This document shows positions 36,543-45,588 of a stretch of DNA of 64,000 bases, in pieces. The stretch spans positions 124,001 to 188,000 of the forward strand of contig NZ_JAEHOK010000005.1 of assembly GCF_016236915.1 (NCBI RefSeq). Reading direction: 5' to 3'. The stretch is from Salegentibacter maritimus (GTDB lineage Bacteria > Bacteroidota > Bacteroidia > Flavobacteriales > Flavobacteriaceae). The notes beneath the pieces are model-generated. The model ran no database searches. It was not told where the DNA came from and saw nothing but the letters and a program-made list of their open reading frames with translations. A program made the position numbers and the translations under genes. Numbering within the stretch: position 1 is the first letter of the stretch; each line of letters begins with the position of its first letter.

Positions 36543-36896
36543 TCACCAGAAAAAATGGAAAGGATAAATATATTGTAGGATTAACTGCCTTTGATCTAAA
36601 TGATTGAAAAATGCTAATTTCCCAATGTAAGGTGGCAGTATTTCTTTTGAAGTTAAAGTAGAAACAAAACTTCCTGAAAAATCTAGGCTATTTTCCTCTG
36701 AGGTGCTGTGTTCAGAACTAAGGTTTTCGGCAAATAGAACAGCTTGTTTGTTCTGTTCAGCTTGTAGATAATCGTAATTTCTGGAATCGAGATTCTCATC
36801 AGAAAAACCAGAAAAAGCAAAACCCTGCCCTGAAAAGGACATAAATAATATGGCTAATAGCGCATATAAAGTTCTAAAATTTTTCTGGTGTTTCAT
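36543..36896 (-). CDS. Small secreted hypothetical protein
   Basis: A 117-residue protein with a signal-peptide-like N-terminus (about 1-28, ending GFAF), then a Ser/Asn/Glu-rich part, and a hydrophobic, aromatic end LILQYIYPFHFFW. It has no homology that I recognise. It could be a membrane-associated peptide, as the terminal segment is short and aromatic. It is flanked by gaps of about 95 and 55 bases and is separate from hemB. Coding status is likely but not certain. Confidence 0.5.
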   Translation of the reverse strand: MKHQKNFRTLYALLAILFMSFSGQGFAFSGFSDENLDSRNYDYLQAEQNKQAVLFAENLSSEHSTSEENSLDFSGSFVSTLTSKEILPPYIGKLAFFNHLDQRQLILQYIYPFHFFW

Positions 36897-36951
36897 CTAG
36901 CAAAAGTATATAAAAACCGGTTTGTTAATTCCTAAAATTTAGTTATAAATT

Positions 36952-37941
36952 TTAAGAAATAAGCTTTACTGCATCCCTGACAAAATAACTGGCAATCATT
37001 GATGCCCCGGCACGTTTTATAGCGGTTAATTGTTCTAATACTACGGCATCATGGTCTAGCCAACCTTTTTCGGCCGCAGCTTTTATCATTGCATATTCCC
37101 CACTTACCTGGTAAACAGCTACCGGAATATCTACTACATTCCTAATGTCTCGAACAATATCTAAATAACATAGGCCGGGTTTTACCATCACAATATCTGC
37201 ACCTTCCTCAATATCCATAAGGGTTTCTTTAACTGCTTCCTCACGGTTGGCAGGGTCCATTTGATAGCTTTTTTTGTCTTTTGGAATATTCTCGGCATCA
37301 ACCGGTGCAGAATCCAGAGCATCCCTAAACGGCCCGTAAAAAGCCGATGCATATTTGGCACTGTAACTCATAATTCCGGTTTCATAAAACCCCTTATCTT
37401 CCAATAAATTTCGCATTTCCAGAATTCGACCGTCCATCATATCGCTTGGTGCGAGGATATCGGCACCGGCTTTGGCATGAGAGAGTCCCATTTCAGCCAA
37501 GATGGCGGTGGTGTCGTCATTACTAATTTTCCCATCGGTAACTACTCCGTCGTGTCCATAAACAGAATAAGGATCCAAAGCAACATCGGTCATAACCAAC
37601 ATCTCAGGGACTGTATTTTTTACGGTTTTTATGGCTCGTTGCATAAGTCCGTTTGCATTTAAAGCTTCTGAGCCAGCATTATCTTTTAGGTTTTCAGGAA
37701 CCTTTACAAATAGCAAAACCGATTTAATTCCTAAAGCCCATAGCTCTTTTACCTCTTTCTCTAGCAAATCAAGACTAAACCTAAAATAATTGGGCATAGA
37801 AGCGATCTCTTCTTTTTTGTTTTTCCCTTCCACCACAAAAAGTGGTGCGATAAAATCGTTTGGACTAATCGCGGTTTCTCTTACAAGACTACGAATAGCC
37901 TCATTAGTCCTTAATCTTCTATTTCTTCTTAGTGGATACAT
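36952..37941 (-). CDS. hemB: Porphobilinogen synthase
   Basis: Condenses two 5-aminolevulinate molecules to porphobilinogen. The 329-residue protein has the Schiff-base lysine motif IVMVKPG and APSDMMDGR. At the metal site it reads DVALDPYSVYGHDG, which is the Asp-type, not the Cys triad of zinc enzymes, so a magnesium-dependent enzyme is expected. It is the last heme gene of the minus-strand run, with a four-helix-bundle gene inserted between it and hemF. Confidence 0.97.
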   Translation of the reverse strand: MYPLRRNRRLRTNEAIRSLVRETAISPNDFIAPLFVVEGKNKKEEIASMPNYFRFSLDLLEKEVKELWALGIKSVLLFVKVPENLKDNAGSEALNANGLMQRAIKTVKNTVPEMLVMTDVALDPYSVYGHDGVVTDGKISNDDTTAILAEMGLSHAKAGADILAPSDMMDGRILEMRNLLEDKGFYETGIMSYSAKYASAFYGPFRDALDSAPVDAENIPKDKKSYQMDPANREEAVKETLMDIEEGADIVMVKPGLCYLDIVRDIRNVVDIPVAVYQVSGEYAMIKAAAEKGWLDHDAVVLEQLTAIKRAGASMIASYFVRDAVKLIS

Positions 37942-37987
37942 TTTTTTGGCTTTAAGCCAATAGCTATAAGCAATTAGCTGTTGGCGT

Positions 37988-38338
37988 TTAATTTAATTTT
38001 TGAATTAAAGAGTTCAGCATTTTTTTAATTTCCTCTACTTGAAAAATTATTGGCTTGCTTTGCGCCTCTGTTATAAAATTAAGATCAACACTTAATAGAA
38101 TTTGATATTCTAATTCATTGACTGAACCAAATGCAATGTAGAGAAATCTTGCAAAATCTTTGTCGCTTTTCCTTCCACAACCTTCAGCAATATTTGTGGG
38201 AATAGAACTGGAAGAATGTTTCATTTGGCTAACCAAACTATAAAGCTCTTCTTGAGGATAATTGGCTAGTATTTGATAAACATCAAGCGTGAGTTTATGA
38301 GCTTTTTCCCAAACTGAATAATTTTTATAGTTTCTCAT
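37988..38338 (-). CDS. Four-helix-bundle protein (23S rRNA intervening-sequence type)
   Basis: A 116-residue four-helix-bundle protein of the family first seen in 23S rRNA intervening sequences. Hallmarks are the opening VWEKAHKLTLDVY, SSSSIPTNIAEGCGRKSDKDFARFLYIA and GSVNELEYQI. Function unknown. It stands between hemF and hemB with gaps of 40 and 46 bases rich in repeated AGC/GCT motifs (TAGCTTTTAGC-like), so it looks like a mobile or late insertion in the heme run. No rRNA sequence is next to it. Confidence 0.85.
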   Translation of the reverse strand: MRNYKNYSVWEKAHKLTLDVYQILANYPQEELYSLVSQMKHSSSSIPTNIAEGCGRKSDKDFARFLYIAFGSVNELEYQILLSVDLNFITEAQSKPIIFQVEEIKKMLNSLIQKLN

Positions 38339-38378
38339 ATTTCCCTGCTTAATGCTAAAAGCTAAAGGCTGATAGCTA

Positions 38379-39281
38379 TTAAACCCAATTTCGTGGTTTT
38401 TCCAAAACTTTTATTAATTTTTCTTCCTCGCTGCCTGGTTTGGGATGGTGGTTGTAAGTCCATTGTACGTGCGGGGGGAGGCTCATTAAAATACTTTCAA
38501 TTCTTCCGTTGGTTTTTAATCCGAACAGGGTGCCTTTATCGTGTACTAAATTAAATTCTACGTAGCGTCCGCGTCTTATTTCCTGCCAGTTGCGGTTTGC
38601 CTCATTATAGGATAGGTTTTTGCGTTTCTCTACAATTGGAACATAGGCTGCAAGGAAACTATTGCCTACTTCGGTCACAAAATCATACCAGTCTTTAATA
38701 GTTTTTTCTTCTGAAGCTTTTAGATAATCAAAAAATAGTCCTCCAATTCCCCGGGCTTCATTTCTATGGGAATTCCAGAAATATTCGTCGCATTTTTTCT
38801 TGTATTCGGGATAGAATTCGGGAGAATGTTTGTCGCAAGCTTCTTTTGAAACCTTATGGAAATGCACGGCATCTTCTTCAAACAGGTAATAGGGTGTAAG
38901 GTCTTGCCCGCCACCAAACCACTGGTCTAAAACCTTTCCATCTTTATCATACATTTCAAAATAACGCCAATTGGCATGAACGGTAGGTACCATCGGGTTT
39001 TTTGGATGTATTACCAGGCTAAGGCCACAAGCAAAAAAATCTACATCTCCCACTTTAAAATATTGTTGCATAGCCGGGGCCAAAGGTCCATGTACCGCCG
39101 AAATATTTACACCGCCTTTTTCAAAAACAGCGCCATTTTCTATAACCCGGGTTCTACCGCCACCACCTTCTTCTCGTTCCCAAAGATCCTGGTGAAACCT
39201 GGCTTTACCGTCTATTTCTTCTAATTTCCTACAGATTTTATCCTGTAATTTTTCAATGTAATTATAAAATTCCGCTCTCAT
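38379..39281 (-). CDS. hemF: Oxygen-dependent coproporphyrinogen III oxidase
   Basis: Uses oxygen to decarboxylate two propionates of coproporphyrinogen III, giving protoporphyrinogen IX. The 300-residue protein has the family motif WFGGGQDLTPYYLFEED, the GGLFFDYL block and the C-terminal LVHDKGTLFGLKTNGR and LMSLPPHVQW. Presence of HemF shows an aerobic route; an oxygen-independent HemN would be encoded elsewhere if it exists. It lies between DUF6973 and the four-helix-bundle gene in the heme run. Confidence 0.97.
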   Translation of the reverse strand: MRAEFYNYIEKLQDKICRKLEEIDGKARFHQDLWEREEGGGGRTRVIENGAVFEKGGVNISAVHGPLAPAMQQYFKVGDVDFFACGLSLVIHPKNPMVPTVHANWRYFEMYDKDGKVLDQWFGGGQDLTPYYLFEEDAVHFHKVSKEACDKHSPEFYPEYKKKCDEYFWNSHRNEARGIGGLFFDYLKASEEKTIKDWYDFVTEVGNSFLAAYVPIVEKRKNLSYNEANRNWQEIRRGRYVEFNLVHDKGTLFGLKTNGRIESILMSLPPHVQWTYNHHPKPGSEEEKLIKVLEKPRNWV

Positions 39282-39284
39282 TTT

Positions 39285-39743
39285 TCAATCTTCAATATAA
39301 ACCAGGTTGTTTTTTGTTTTCGCTATTTCTTTAGTTTCAGATACTTTACGGGCGCTTTTCATCTTTTCCTGAAGCAGTGTGATAACTGCTTTAGATGATA
39401 AATGAGTTCCCTGAAATATAGCCTGCCCAAACCTGTTATTATGTAAATCCATTGCTTTGGCAAGCTTTTGATTTGGAGAAAGCTTTTCGTGCAAACCCGT
39501 AAATTGATCACTCCAAATTCTGGCAGCTTCTACCGATTGAGAAATTCTAAAACATTCCCGGCAAATCAAATAATTCCACAGCGCGTGTCTAAAGGCATTT
39601 TCTTTGCCATTTTTATGATGCTCTTTTTGATAAAGTTCATCACAAATCTTTAAGGTTTCAATAGTAGCCCGGTAGGTGGGTAACATATAGCGCGGTTTAC
39701 TTATAAAAACTTTAAAGACTGCAAGCAGCTCTTTAAAGTTCAT
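39285..39743 (-). CDS. DUF6973-like protein in heme operon
   Basis: A small helical protein (153 residues from the ATG at 39743; a GTG at 39770 overlaps the hemE stop and would add nine). It carries the motif pair ENAFRHALWN and MDLHNNRFGQ, which I associate with DUF6973, a family with conserved His and Asn residues like those of metal-dependent or toxin-like enzymes. No signal peptide. It lies four bases before hemF and next to hemE, so it is cotranscribed with the heme genes. Its role is unknown. Confidence 0.72.
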   Translation of the reverse strand: MNFKELLAVFKVFISKPRYMLPTYRATIETLKICDELYQKEHHKNGKENAFRHALWNYLICRECFRISQSVEAARIWSDQFTGLHEKLSPNQKLAKAMDLHNNRFGQAIFQGTHLSSKAVITLLQEKMKSARKVSETKEIAKTKNNLVYIED

Positions 39744-39769
39744 ATTTTTAATTCGCGCCCAGACTGCCA

Positions 39770-40798
39770 CTAACTGGCTTTATATTCTTTTACCGCTTCT
39801 ACAAAGGCTTTTGCATTCTCTACCGGGATATCGGGCAAAATACCGTGCCCCAGGTTTACGATATACCTGTCTTTTCCAAATTCATTGATCATTTGGGCCA
39901 CCATTTTTTTGATCTCTGCCGGTGGGGAATACAACCTTGAAGGGTCAAAATTACCCTGTAAGGTGATTTTGCCTCCGCTTAAATACCGGGCATTTCTGGC
40001 ACTAATCGTCCAGTCTACACCTAAAGCTGAAGCTCCCGAATTTGCCATTTCATTAAGGGCAAACCAGCAGCCTTTTCCAAATGCTATTACCGGAATATCA
40101 TCTTTTAAAGCATCAATAATCTGCTGGATGTATTTCCAGGAAAATTCCTGGTAATCTACAGGGCTTAACATACCGCCCCAGGAATCAAAAATTTGTACGG
40201 CATCTACACCGGCTTCAACCTTGGCTTTGAGGTAAGCGATCGTTGTATCGGTTATTTTTTGTAGCAATTGATGGGCTGCTATTGGGTTGGTAAAACAAAA
40301 TTTCTTTGCTATATCAAAGTTTTTAGAACCCTGGCCCTGTACAGCATAACATAAAATTGTCCATGGGGAACCTGCAAAACCAATAAGCGGAACTTCATTA
40401 TTCAGTTCCTGTTTGGTCATTTTAATAGCATCCATCACGTAACCCAAAGTCTCTTCTATATTGGGAACAATCACCTCTTCTACGGCTTTTGTTGTGCGAA
40501 TAGGATTGGGTAACCATGGGCCAACGCCCGGTTTCATTTCTACCTCTATGTTCATGGCCTGTGGAACCACCAAAATATCGCTAAATAAAATAGCCGCATC
40601 GGTGCCTACCTGGTGTATTGGCATAACCGTAATTTCGGTAGCCAATTCTGGAGTCCTGCAACGAGTAAAGAAGTCGTACTTTTCTTTAAGCTTCATAAAA
40701 TCTGGAAGGTAACGGCCTGCCTGTCGCATCATCCAAACCGGTGGTCGCTCTACTGTTTCACCTTTTAAAGCCTTTAGGAATAGATCGTTTTTTATCAT
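39770..40798 (-). CDS. hemE: Uroporphyrinogen decarboxylase
   Basis: Removes four acetate carboxyls from uroporphyrinogen III to give coproporphyrinogen III. The 342-residue protein has the signature [17 protein letters not shown] at the N-terminus, [14 protein letters not shown] and the C-terminal NLGHGILPD. All conserved Arg and Asp residues of the active site appear in place. Its ATG overlaps the hemD stop by four bases (ATGA). Confidence 0.98.
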   Translation of the reverse strand: MIKNDLFLKALKGETVERPPVWMMRQAGRYLPDFMKLKEKYDFFTRCRTPELATEITVMPIHQVGTDAAILFSDILVVPQAMNIEVEMKPGVGPWLPNPIRTTKAVEEVIVPNIEETLGYVMDAIKMTKQELNNEVPLIGFAGSPWTILCYAVQGQGSKNFDIAKKFCFTNPIAAHQLLQKITDTTIAYLKAKVEAGVDAVQIFDSWGGMLSPVDYQEFSWKYIQQIIDALKDDIPVIAFGKGCWFALNEMANSGASALGVDWTISARNARYLSGGKITLQGNFDPSRLYSPPAEIKKMVAQMINEFGKDRYIVNLGHGILPDIPVENAKAFVEAVKEYKAS

Positions 40799-41442
40799 TT
40801 TTTAAAATATTTTACTACCTGTACAATCACATTTTCAATGCTTGGTTTGGTAGCAATTATTATGTTGTTTGTATGTTTTTGGGCTTCTAAAGCAGTAGTA
40901 TTTCCTATACAAAATGCGGTGATGCCTGAAAGTGTATTTTTTTCGGTAAAACTTTGTACGGCACTTGGACTAAAGAATAGAATTCCATCAAAATTTTGGG
41001 AAAATGCCTGTAGATTTAGGCTTGTATTATAGACTTGAATTTCCTGAAATTTAATATTTTCTTGTTGTAGCCTTCCGGGGATTTCGTCCATCCTTTTATT
41101 GCCGCAAAAAAACGTAAAAGTTTCTGAAGCATATTTTTTGGCAATAATATTGGCTAAATCTTTACCATAATCTGCAACTTCCTGTATGTGAAAACCATTA
41201 TCGCTTAAAAGTTCGGCGGTTTTTTCCCCAACACAAAAGCAGTTTTTAAACTTTATTTTCCCCAAAACAGCGTTTACCGAGTTTTTACTGGTAAAAATTA
41301 CGTTTTCAATTTCTTTTGATGGAAGTTGAGCATTGGTAGGACTTATAAAAATCGCATCATATTCTACTAGGCTTAATCCCGAATTTAGAAACAACTGTTT
41401 CTGGGAATTACTGAGTTTTTTTGTGGAGAGAATGCTTTTCAT
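40795..41442 (-). CDS. hemD: Uroporphyrinogen-III synthase
   Basis: Closes hydroxymethylbilane to uroporphyrinogen III with inversion of ring D. HemD is poorly conserved; assignment rests on the two-domain layout in 215 residues ([11 protein letters not shown] and [15 protein letters not shown], blocks typical of the family) and on the place between hemC and hemE. It starts 21 bases after hemC ends and overlaps hemE by four bases. Confidence 0.93.
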   Translation of the reverse strand: MKSILSTKKLSNSQKQLFLNSGLSLVEYDAIFISPTNAQLPSKEIENVIFTSKNSVNAVLGKIKFKNCFCVGEKTAELLSDNGFHIQEVADYGKDLANIIAKKYASETFTFFCGNKRMDEIPGRLQQENIKFQEIQVYNTSLNLQAFSQNFDGILFFSPSAVQSFTEKNTLSGITAFCIGNTTALEAQKHTNNIIIATKPSIENVIVQVVKYFKK

Positions 41443-41463
41443 TCCAAATTGTTTAAATAAAAA

Positions 41464-42384
41464 TCAGTCCTGACTATTTATTTCGGCTTTTATTTGCTGC
41501 ATTAGTTTCGAGCCGCCATTATTTAGAACTTCTTCAGCACAACGCTTTCCTAAATTTTTAAATTCGTTTAAAGCAACCGTTTTTTCTATCCCAATTTTTT
41601 GTTTTCCGTCCAGACTAAAAAGAGCAGCTTTAAAATAAATCAGGTCTTTTTCAATGGTAGCTAATGCACCTATTGGAGCGGTACAACCGCCTTCGAGAAC
41701 CTTTAGAAATTCGCGTTCAACATGTACGCATATTTCAGATTTTTTATGGTTTAATAAAGCAAGGGCTTTTCGTGTAAAGTCATCTTGCTCCATGGCAACT
41801 ACCAGCATGGCACCCTGTGCCGGGGCCGGAATCATCCAATTTAGATCTATAAAGTTTTCTGGTTTTAAAGCGATACGTTCCAGGCCGGCAGCAGCGAAAA
41901 TTGCCCCATTCCAGGCATTATCCTCTAATTTCTTCATCCTGGTGTTTACATTGCCGCGTAAGTCTACTACCCGATGTGCCGGGTATTTGTTTAACCATTG
42001 AGCTTTTCTTCTTAAACTGCCTGTAGCAATAGTTCCTTCTTTTTCAAGGAAATCAAGACCTTTGTGAACAAGAATATCTTTAGTGTTGGCACGTTTTAAG
42101 ACCGCAGCCTCCACGATTCCTTTTGGAAGTGCTGTGGGCACATCTTTCATAGAGTGCACAGCAATATCAATATCACCTTTTATCATGGCCACATCCAGGG
42201 TTTTGGTAAAAATCCCGGTAATGCCCATTTCGTAAAGTGGTTGATTCAAATTAAGATCTCCCGTAGATTTAACGGGCAAAAGTTGAGTTTTGTGGCCTGC
42301 TTTTTCTAATGCATTCTGCACAGTCTTTGCCTGCCAGAGAGCGAGTTCGCTATCCCTGGTGCCAATACGAATTACTTTATTCAT
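41464..42384 (-). CDS. hemC: Hydroxymethylbilane synthase
   Basis: Polymerises four porphobilinogen units on a dipyrromethane cofactor. The 306-residue protein has RIGTRDSELALWQA at the N-terminus, GSLRRKAQWL and the cofactor cysteine in VLEGGCTAPIGA. Length and motifs are normal. Its ATG overlaps the hemA stop (ATGA), so the two are translationally coupled. Confidence 0.98.
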   Translation of the reverse strand: MNKVIRIGTRDSELALWQAKTVQNALEKAGHKTQLLPVKSTGDLNLNQPLYEMGITGIFTKTLDVAMIKGDIDIAVHSMKDVPTALPKGIVEAAVLKRANTKDILVHKGLDFLEKEGTIATGSLRRKAQWLNKYPAHRVVDLRGNVNTRMKKLEDNAWNGAIFAAAGLERIALKPENFIDLNWMIPAPAQGAMLVVAMEQDDFTRKALALLNHKKSEICVHVEREFLKVLEGGCTAPIGALATIEKDLIYFKAALFSLDGKQKIGIEKTVALNEFKNLGKRCAEEVLNNGGSKLMQQIKAEINSQD

Positions 42385-43637
42385 TGCGCCTGTTCTTCTA
42401 GCTGAAATACTTTCTGGATTAATTCCAGGCTTTCGTTGGTAGTTTCCGAATCTTCTTTTAAATGATTGGCAAAATGCTTCATTATTTTTTGAATAATCCT
42501 GTCGCTAACTATTTCAGCTTGTTCATCGTTAAAATCTGATATTTTTTTACGCTGAAAATCGAGCTCGGCATCTTTCATACTTCTAAGCTTTTTCTTTAAA
42601 GCTTTTATTGTAGGAGCAAATTTTCTTGTTTCAAGCCATTTATTGAAGTCTGTTTCTACTTCTTTGATAATAACTTCGGCTTCGGGAATAAAACGCTTTC
42701 TACGCTCTAAATTTTCATCTGTAATTTTTGAAAGTTCATCCAGGTGCACCAGTTTTACGTTAAGCAAATGTGCTACATCTTCTGAAACGTTCTTTGGAAT
42801 AGAAAGGTCTAAAACCAATAAATCTTTATTAGAATAGATTAGTTCTTTAGAGATAGTAGGGTTTTGCGCCCCGGTGGCAACAATAAGAATATCTGTATTT
42901 CTTATTTCTGCCTGTAAATCGGCATAATCTTTAACGATAAGATTAAATTTCCCGGCAATTTTTTCCGCTTTATCCTTGGTGCGGTTAATTAAGGTTATAT
43001 GTTCGTTATGGGTATGTTTAATTAGATTTTCGCAGGTGTTTCGTCCTATTTTTCCGGTGCCGAAAAGCAAGATGTTTTTGTCGGTTACATTAGGTACATT
43101 TTTCAAAATGTATTGTACCGAGGCAAAAGATACTGAGGTAGCCCCCGTTGAAATTTGAGTTTCGTTTTTAATACGCTTGCTCGCCTGTATTACGGCATTA
43201 ACCAGTCTTTCTAAAAAGGCATTCACCAAACCAAGTTTTTTGGAACGGGTAAAGGCCAGTTTTAACTGACTAATAATTTCAAAATCCCCCAGGATTTGAC
43301 TATCCAAACCGGTTCCCACCCTAAACATATGGGAAATGGCCTGTTTGTTTTTATGAACATATGCTACTTTTTCAAACTCTTCTACCGTGCCATGAGTGTG
43401 CTCACAGAGTAGCTTTATAAGTTGAAAAGGATGTTCGGCAAATCCATAGATTTCAGTTCGGTTGCAGGTAGAAGTTACCAGAATGGCCTCAATACCTTCA
43501 GCATTAGCCTGAAGTAACAAACGTTTTTTTGCTTCTTCATCTAAACTAAAATGTCCTCTTATTTCTGCATCGGCCTTTTTGTAACTAAGACCAATTGTAT
43601 AAAAATGTTTTCCGCTTGCTATATGATAATCTTTCAT
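42381..43637 (-). CDS. hemA: Glutamyl-tRNA reductase
   Basis: First committed step of the C5 heme route: glutamyl-tRNA to glutamate-1-semialdehyde. It has the catalytic cysteine in TSTCNRTEIYG, the NADPH domain GTGKIGRNTCENL and a C-terminal helical dimer part. 418 residues from the ATG at 43637. A TTG at 43664 would start inside the promoter box TAATTTTG (43662-43669, minus strand), so it is rejected. It heads the hemA-C-D-E-F-B run. The next enzyme, HemL, is not in the window. Confidence 0.97.
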   Translation of the reverse strand: MKDYHIASGKHFYTIGLSYKKADAEIRGHFSLDEEAKKRLLLQANAEGIEAILVTSTCNRTEIYGFAEHPFQLIKLLCEHTHGTVEEFEKVAYVHKNKQAISHMFRVGTGLDSQILGDFEIISQLKLAFTRSKKLGLVNAFLERLVNAVIQASKRIKNETQISTGATSVSFASVQYILKNVPNVTDKNILLFGTGKIGRNTCENLIKHTHNEHITLINRTKDKAEKIAGKFNLIVKDYADLQAEIRNTDILIVATGAQNPTISKELIYSNKDLLVLDLSIPKNVSEDVAHLLNVKLVHLDELSKITDENLERRKRFIPEAEVIIKEVETDFNKWLETRKFAPTIKALKKKLRSMKDAELDFQRKKISDFNDEQAEIVSDRIIQKIMKHFANHLKEDSETTNESLELIQKVFQLEEQAQ

Positions 43638-43661
43638 GTACCTGTATGGGGTATTCGGTTG

Positions 43662-43669
43662 CAAAATTA
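43662..43669 (-). promoter_or_regulatory. Promoter -7 box of the hem operon
   Basis: TAATTTTG on the minus strand, 25 bases before the hemA ATG. No TTG at the standard distance; the nearest TTG is 14 bases upstream. The AraC-family gene is divergent from it. Confidence 0.5.
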
Positions 43670-43764
43670 AGCTAATGATAAATCAAAAAGTAACGCTCAA
43701 AGTACTTTTTGTATCGCTTTCAGTTATTTTAGTTTTTTTAACTCCTTAAAATATGGTATTTGCT

Positions 43765-43772
43765 TACATTTG
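43765..43772 (+). promoter_or_regulatory. Promoter -7 box of the AraC-family gene
   Basis: TACATTTG on the plus strand, matching TAnnTTTG. Transcription should start near 43780, which places the palindrome at 43803-43819 in the 5' leader. No consensus TTG is seen upstream. Confidence 0.5.
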
Positions 43773-43802
43773 TAGCAATAATAGTCCATTTGGATAGTGC
43801 AG

Positions 43803-43819
43803 TTTAGAACTGTTCTAAA
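43803..43819. promoter_or_regulatory. Perfect dyad in AraC leader (candidate operator)
   Basis: TTTAGAACTGTTCTAAA is a perfect inverted repeat of eight bases around one central base (7-1-7 core TTAGAAC-T-GTTCTAA). It lies between the divergent hemA and AraC genes, 20 bases before the AraC ATG. The 7-1-7 layout is that of Fur/PerR-type operators; whether such a protein binds here is inference. Confidence 0.6.
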
Positions 43820-43838
43820 TAGTATTAAAATTCAAAAT

Positions 43839-44738
43839 ATGGTTTTAGAAGATAAAAATAACGCTGAAAGATTTACAGAGGGTTTGAAGATTGAAGAGGG
43901 TTTTTATCTTTTAAAGTTTCAAAATGATACTTCTGATAGCCAAAAAATCATAAGGAATATTGATAGTAGTTTTATTCAGTTCCATTTTAATTTGAAAGGT
44001 AATTGTAAGTTTCAGTTTAATAAGGGCAATTACGAGCTCCCGCTTAACGAAGAAAGTTCATTGTTGTTATATAATCCGCAGCAGGATCTTCCGCTTAACC
44101 TGGTTTTAGAGCCAAATTCCTGGTTAATTTCGCTAGTGATTTCTATTAAAAAATTTCATTCACTTTTTTCTCAGGAAGCGGGCTATATTACTTTTTTAAG
44201 TGCAGAAAATAAAGATAAAAAGTATTATAAAGACGCTCCTATTTCGCCCTCTATGGCCATAGTGCTTAACCAGGTGATGAATTTCAATCTTACCCGCAGT
44301 ATAAAAAACCTTTACTTTAAGGCTAAGGCTTATGAATTGTTGAGTTTATACTTTAATCGAACAGAAGATCCCGATGTAGAGCAATGCCCTTTTTTAATTG
44401 ACGAAGAGAATATTATAAAAATAAGAAAAGCCAAAGATATTGTGATTTCCCGAATGGCCGAACCGCCTTCGTTACAGGAATTATCTGATGAAATTGGATT
44501 AAGCCTTAAAAAATTAAAAGAAGGTTTCAAGCAAATTTACGGTGATTCTGTTTACAGTTTTCTATTTGATTATAAAATGGAATTTGCAAGAAAGCTTTTG
44601 GATAGTGGCGATTATAATGTAAACGAAGTGGGATTAAAGGTGGGCTATAGTACTTCCAGTCATTTTATTGCCGCGTTTAAAAAGAAATTCGGCACAACAC
44701 CAAAAAAATATATCATGTCACTAACCCCAAACCTGTAA
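43839..44738 (+). CDS. AraC-family transcriptional regulator
   Basis: A 299-residue regulator with a C-terminal pair of helix-turn-helix motifs (about 195-295; AEPPSLQELSDEIGLSLKKLKEGFK and YNVNEVGLKVGYSTSSHFIAAFKKKFG). The N-terminal part is beta-rich and could bind a ligand, but no cupin motif is clear. I chose the ATG at 43839; an upstream GTG (43797) lies before a perfect palindrome in the leader. It is divergent from the hem operon and two bases before a ThuA gene, with hemH beyond, so control of heme genes is possible. Confidence 0.9.
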   Translation: MVLEDKNNAERFTEGLKIEEGFYLLKFQNDTSDSQKIIRNIDSSFIQFHFNLKGNCKFQFNKGNYELPLNEESSLLLYNPQQDLPLNLVLEPNSWLISLVISIKKFHSLFSQEAGYITFLSAENKDKKYYKDAPISPSMAIVLNQVMNFNLTRSIKNLYFKAKAYELLSLYFNRTEDPDVEQCPFLIDEENIIKIRKAKDIVISRMAEPPSLQELSDEIGLSLKKLKEGFKQIYGDSVYSFLFDYKMEFARKLLDSGDYNVNEVGLKVGYSTSSHFIAAFKKKFGTTPKKYIMSLTPNL

Positions 44739-44740
44739 AT

Positions 44741-45499
44741 ATGTATAGATTAGGAGTGCTTGTTTTTTTAGGGCTTTTTCTTTTTAATCAACATAACTGT
44801 TTTGCACAAGATGCCGGGAATAAAGACAGTAAGGTGCAAAAGCAGGTAATGGTTTTCTATAAAACCGAAGGTTTTTGGCACAAATCTATTCCTGCGGGTT
44901 TAGAATTAATTAAGCAGCTCGCATCAGATCACAGTTTTAAAGTAACGACCACTAAAGATGGGAGTGATTTTAATGGGAAAAATTTGGCTGAATTTAATCT
45001 TGTGATTTTTCTTAATACCACAGGAAATGTTTTAAATGAAACTGAGCAGGATGCTTTTGAAAAATATATAAAGAAAGGGGGTAATTTCTTCGGAATTCAC
45101 GCCGCGGCAGATACCGAGTTTGAATGGCCCTGGTTTGGTAATTTAGTAGGTGGATATTTTGCCGGGCACCCTAAGGTACAGGAAGCAGATATTCATGTAA
45201 ATATGCCCAAGCACCCAACGGTTTCGCATCTGCCAAAGATTTGGACCAGAACAGATGAATGGTATAATTATAAAAATTTAAACCCCGAAATGCAGGTTTT
45301 GCTCTATCTTGATGAGAATTCGTATGAAGGTGGTACTAACGGTGATGAACATCCCATTGCCTGGATGAGAAAAACCGGCTACGGTGGAATTTCAATTTAT
45401 ACAGGTTTGGGGCATACTATTCAATCTTATAGCGAACCAGACTTTAAGGAGCATATTTTACAAAGTATTTTGTACATATTAAACGAAGTAAAAAAATAA
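44741..45499 (+). CDS. Secreted ThuA-domain protein
   Basis: A 252-residue protein with a signal peptide (about 1-22, ...NCFAQ) and a ThuA-like domain, a glutamine-amidotransferase-like fold found with sugar-utilisation genes. Blocks are VMVFYKTEGFWHKSIPAGLELI, NFFGIHAAADTEFEWPWFGNLVGGYFAGHP and HPIAWMRKTGYGG. ThuA proteins have no confirmed enzymatic role that I know of. It starts two bases after the AraC gene, so it is cotranscribed; the link to heme genes may be chance. Confidence 0.85.
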   Translation: MYRLGVLVFLGLFLFNQHNCFAQDAGNKDSKVQKQVMVFYKTEGFWHKSIPAGLELIKQLASDHSFKVTTTKDGSDFNGKNLAEFNLVIFLNTTGNVLNETEQDAFEKYIKKGGNFFGIHAAADTEFEWPWFGNLVGGYFAGHPKVQEADIHVNMPKHPTVSHLPKIWTRTDEWYNYKNLNPEMQVLLYLDENSYEGGTNGDEHPIAWMRKTGYGGISIYTGLGHTIQSYSEPDFKEHILQSILYILNEVKK

Positions 45500-45530
45500 A
45501 ATCTCTATAAAGTCATAAGAAAGTGTAATA

Positions 45531-45569
45531 CAATAAAGTTTTATTGCATTTTTAATAAGCTTATTTTTG
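45531..45569 (+). promoter_or_regulatory. Small hairpin and hemH promoter box
   Basis: CAATAA (45531-45536) pairs with TTATTG (45541-45546) and is followed by CATTTTT, a weak terminator for the ThuA gene. Just after it TATTTTTG (45562-45569) matches the -7 consensus 20 bases before the hemH ATG, so hemH likely has its own promoter. Confidence 0.45.
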
Positions 45570-45588
45570 AGGTTGAAAAAGAAAAATT

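Noticed and set aside
37988-38338. rRNA intervening sequence
   Set aside because: The four-helix-bundle family is known from 23S rRNA insertions, but no rRNA sequence flanks it here; both neighbours are heme genes.
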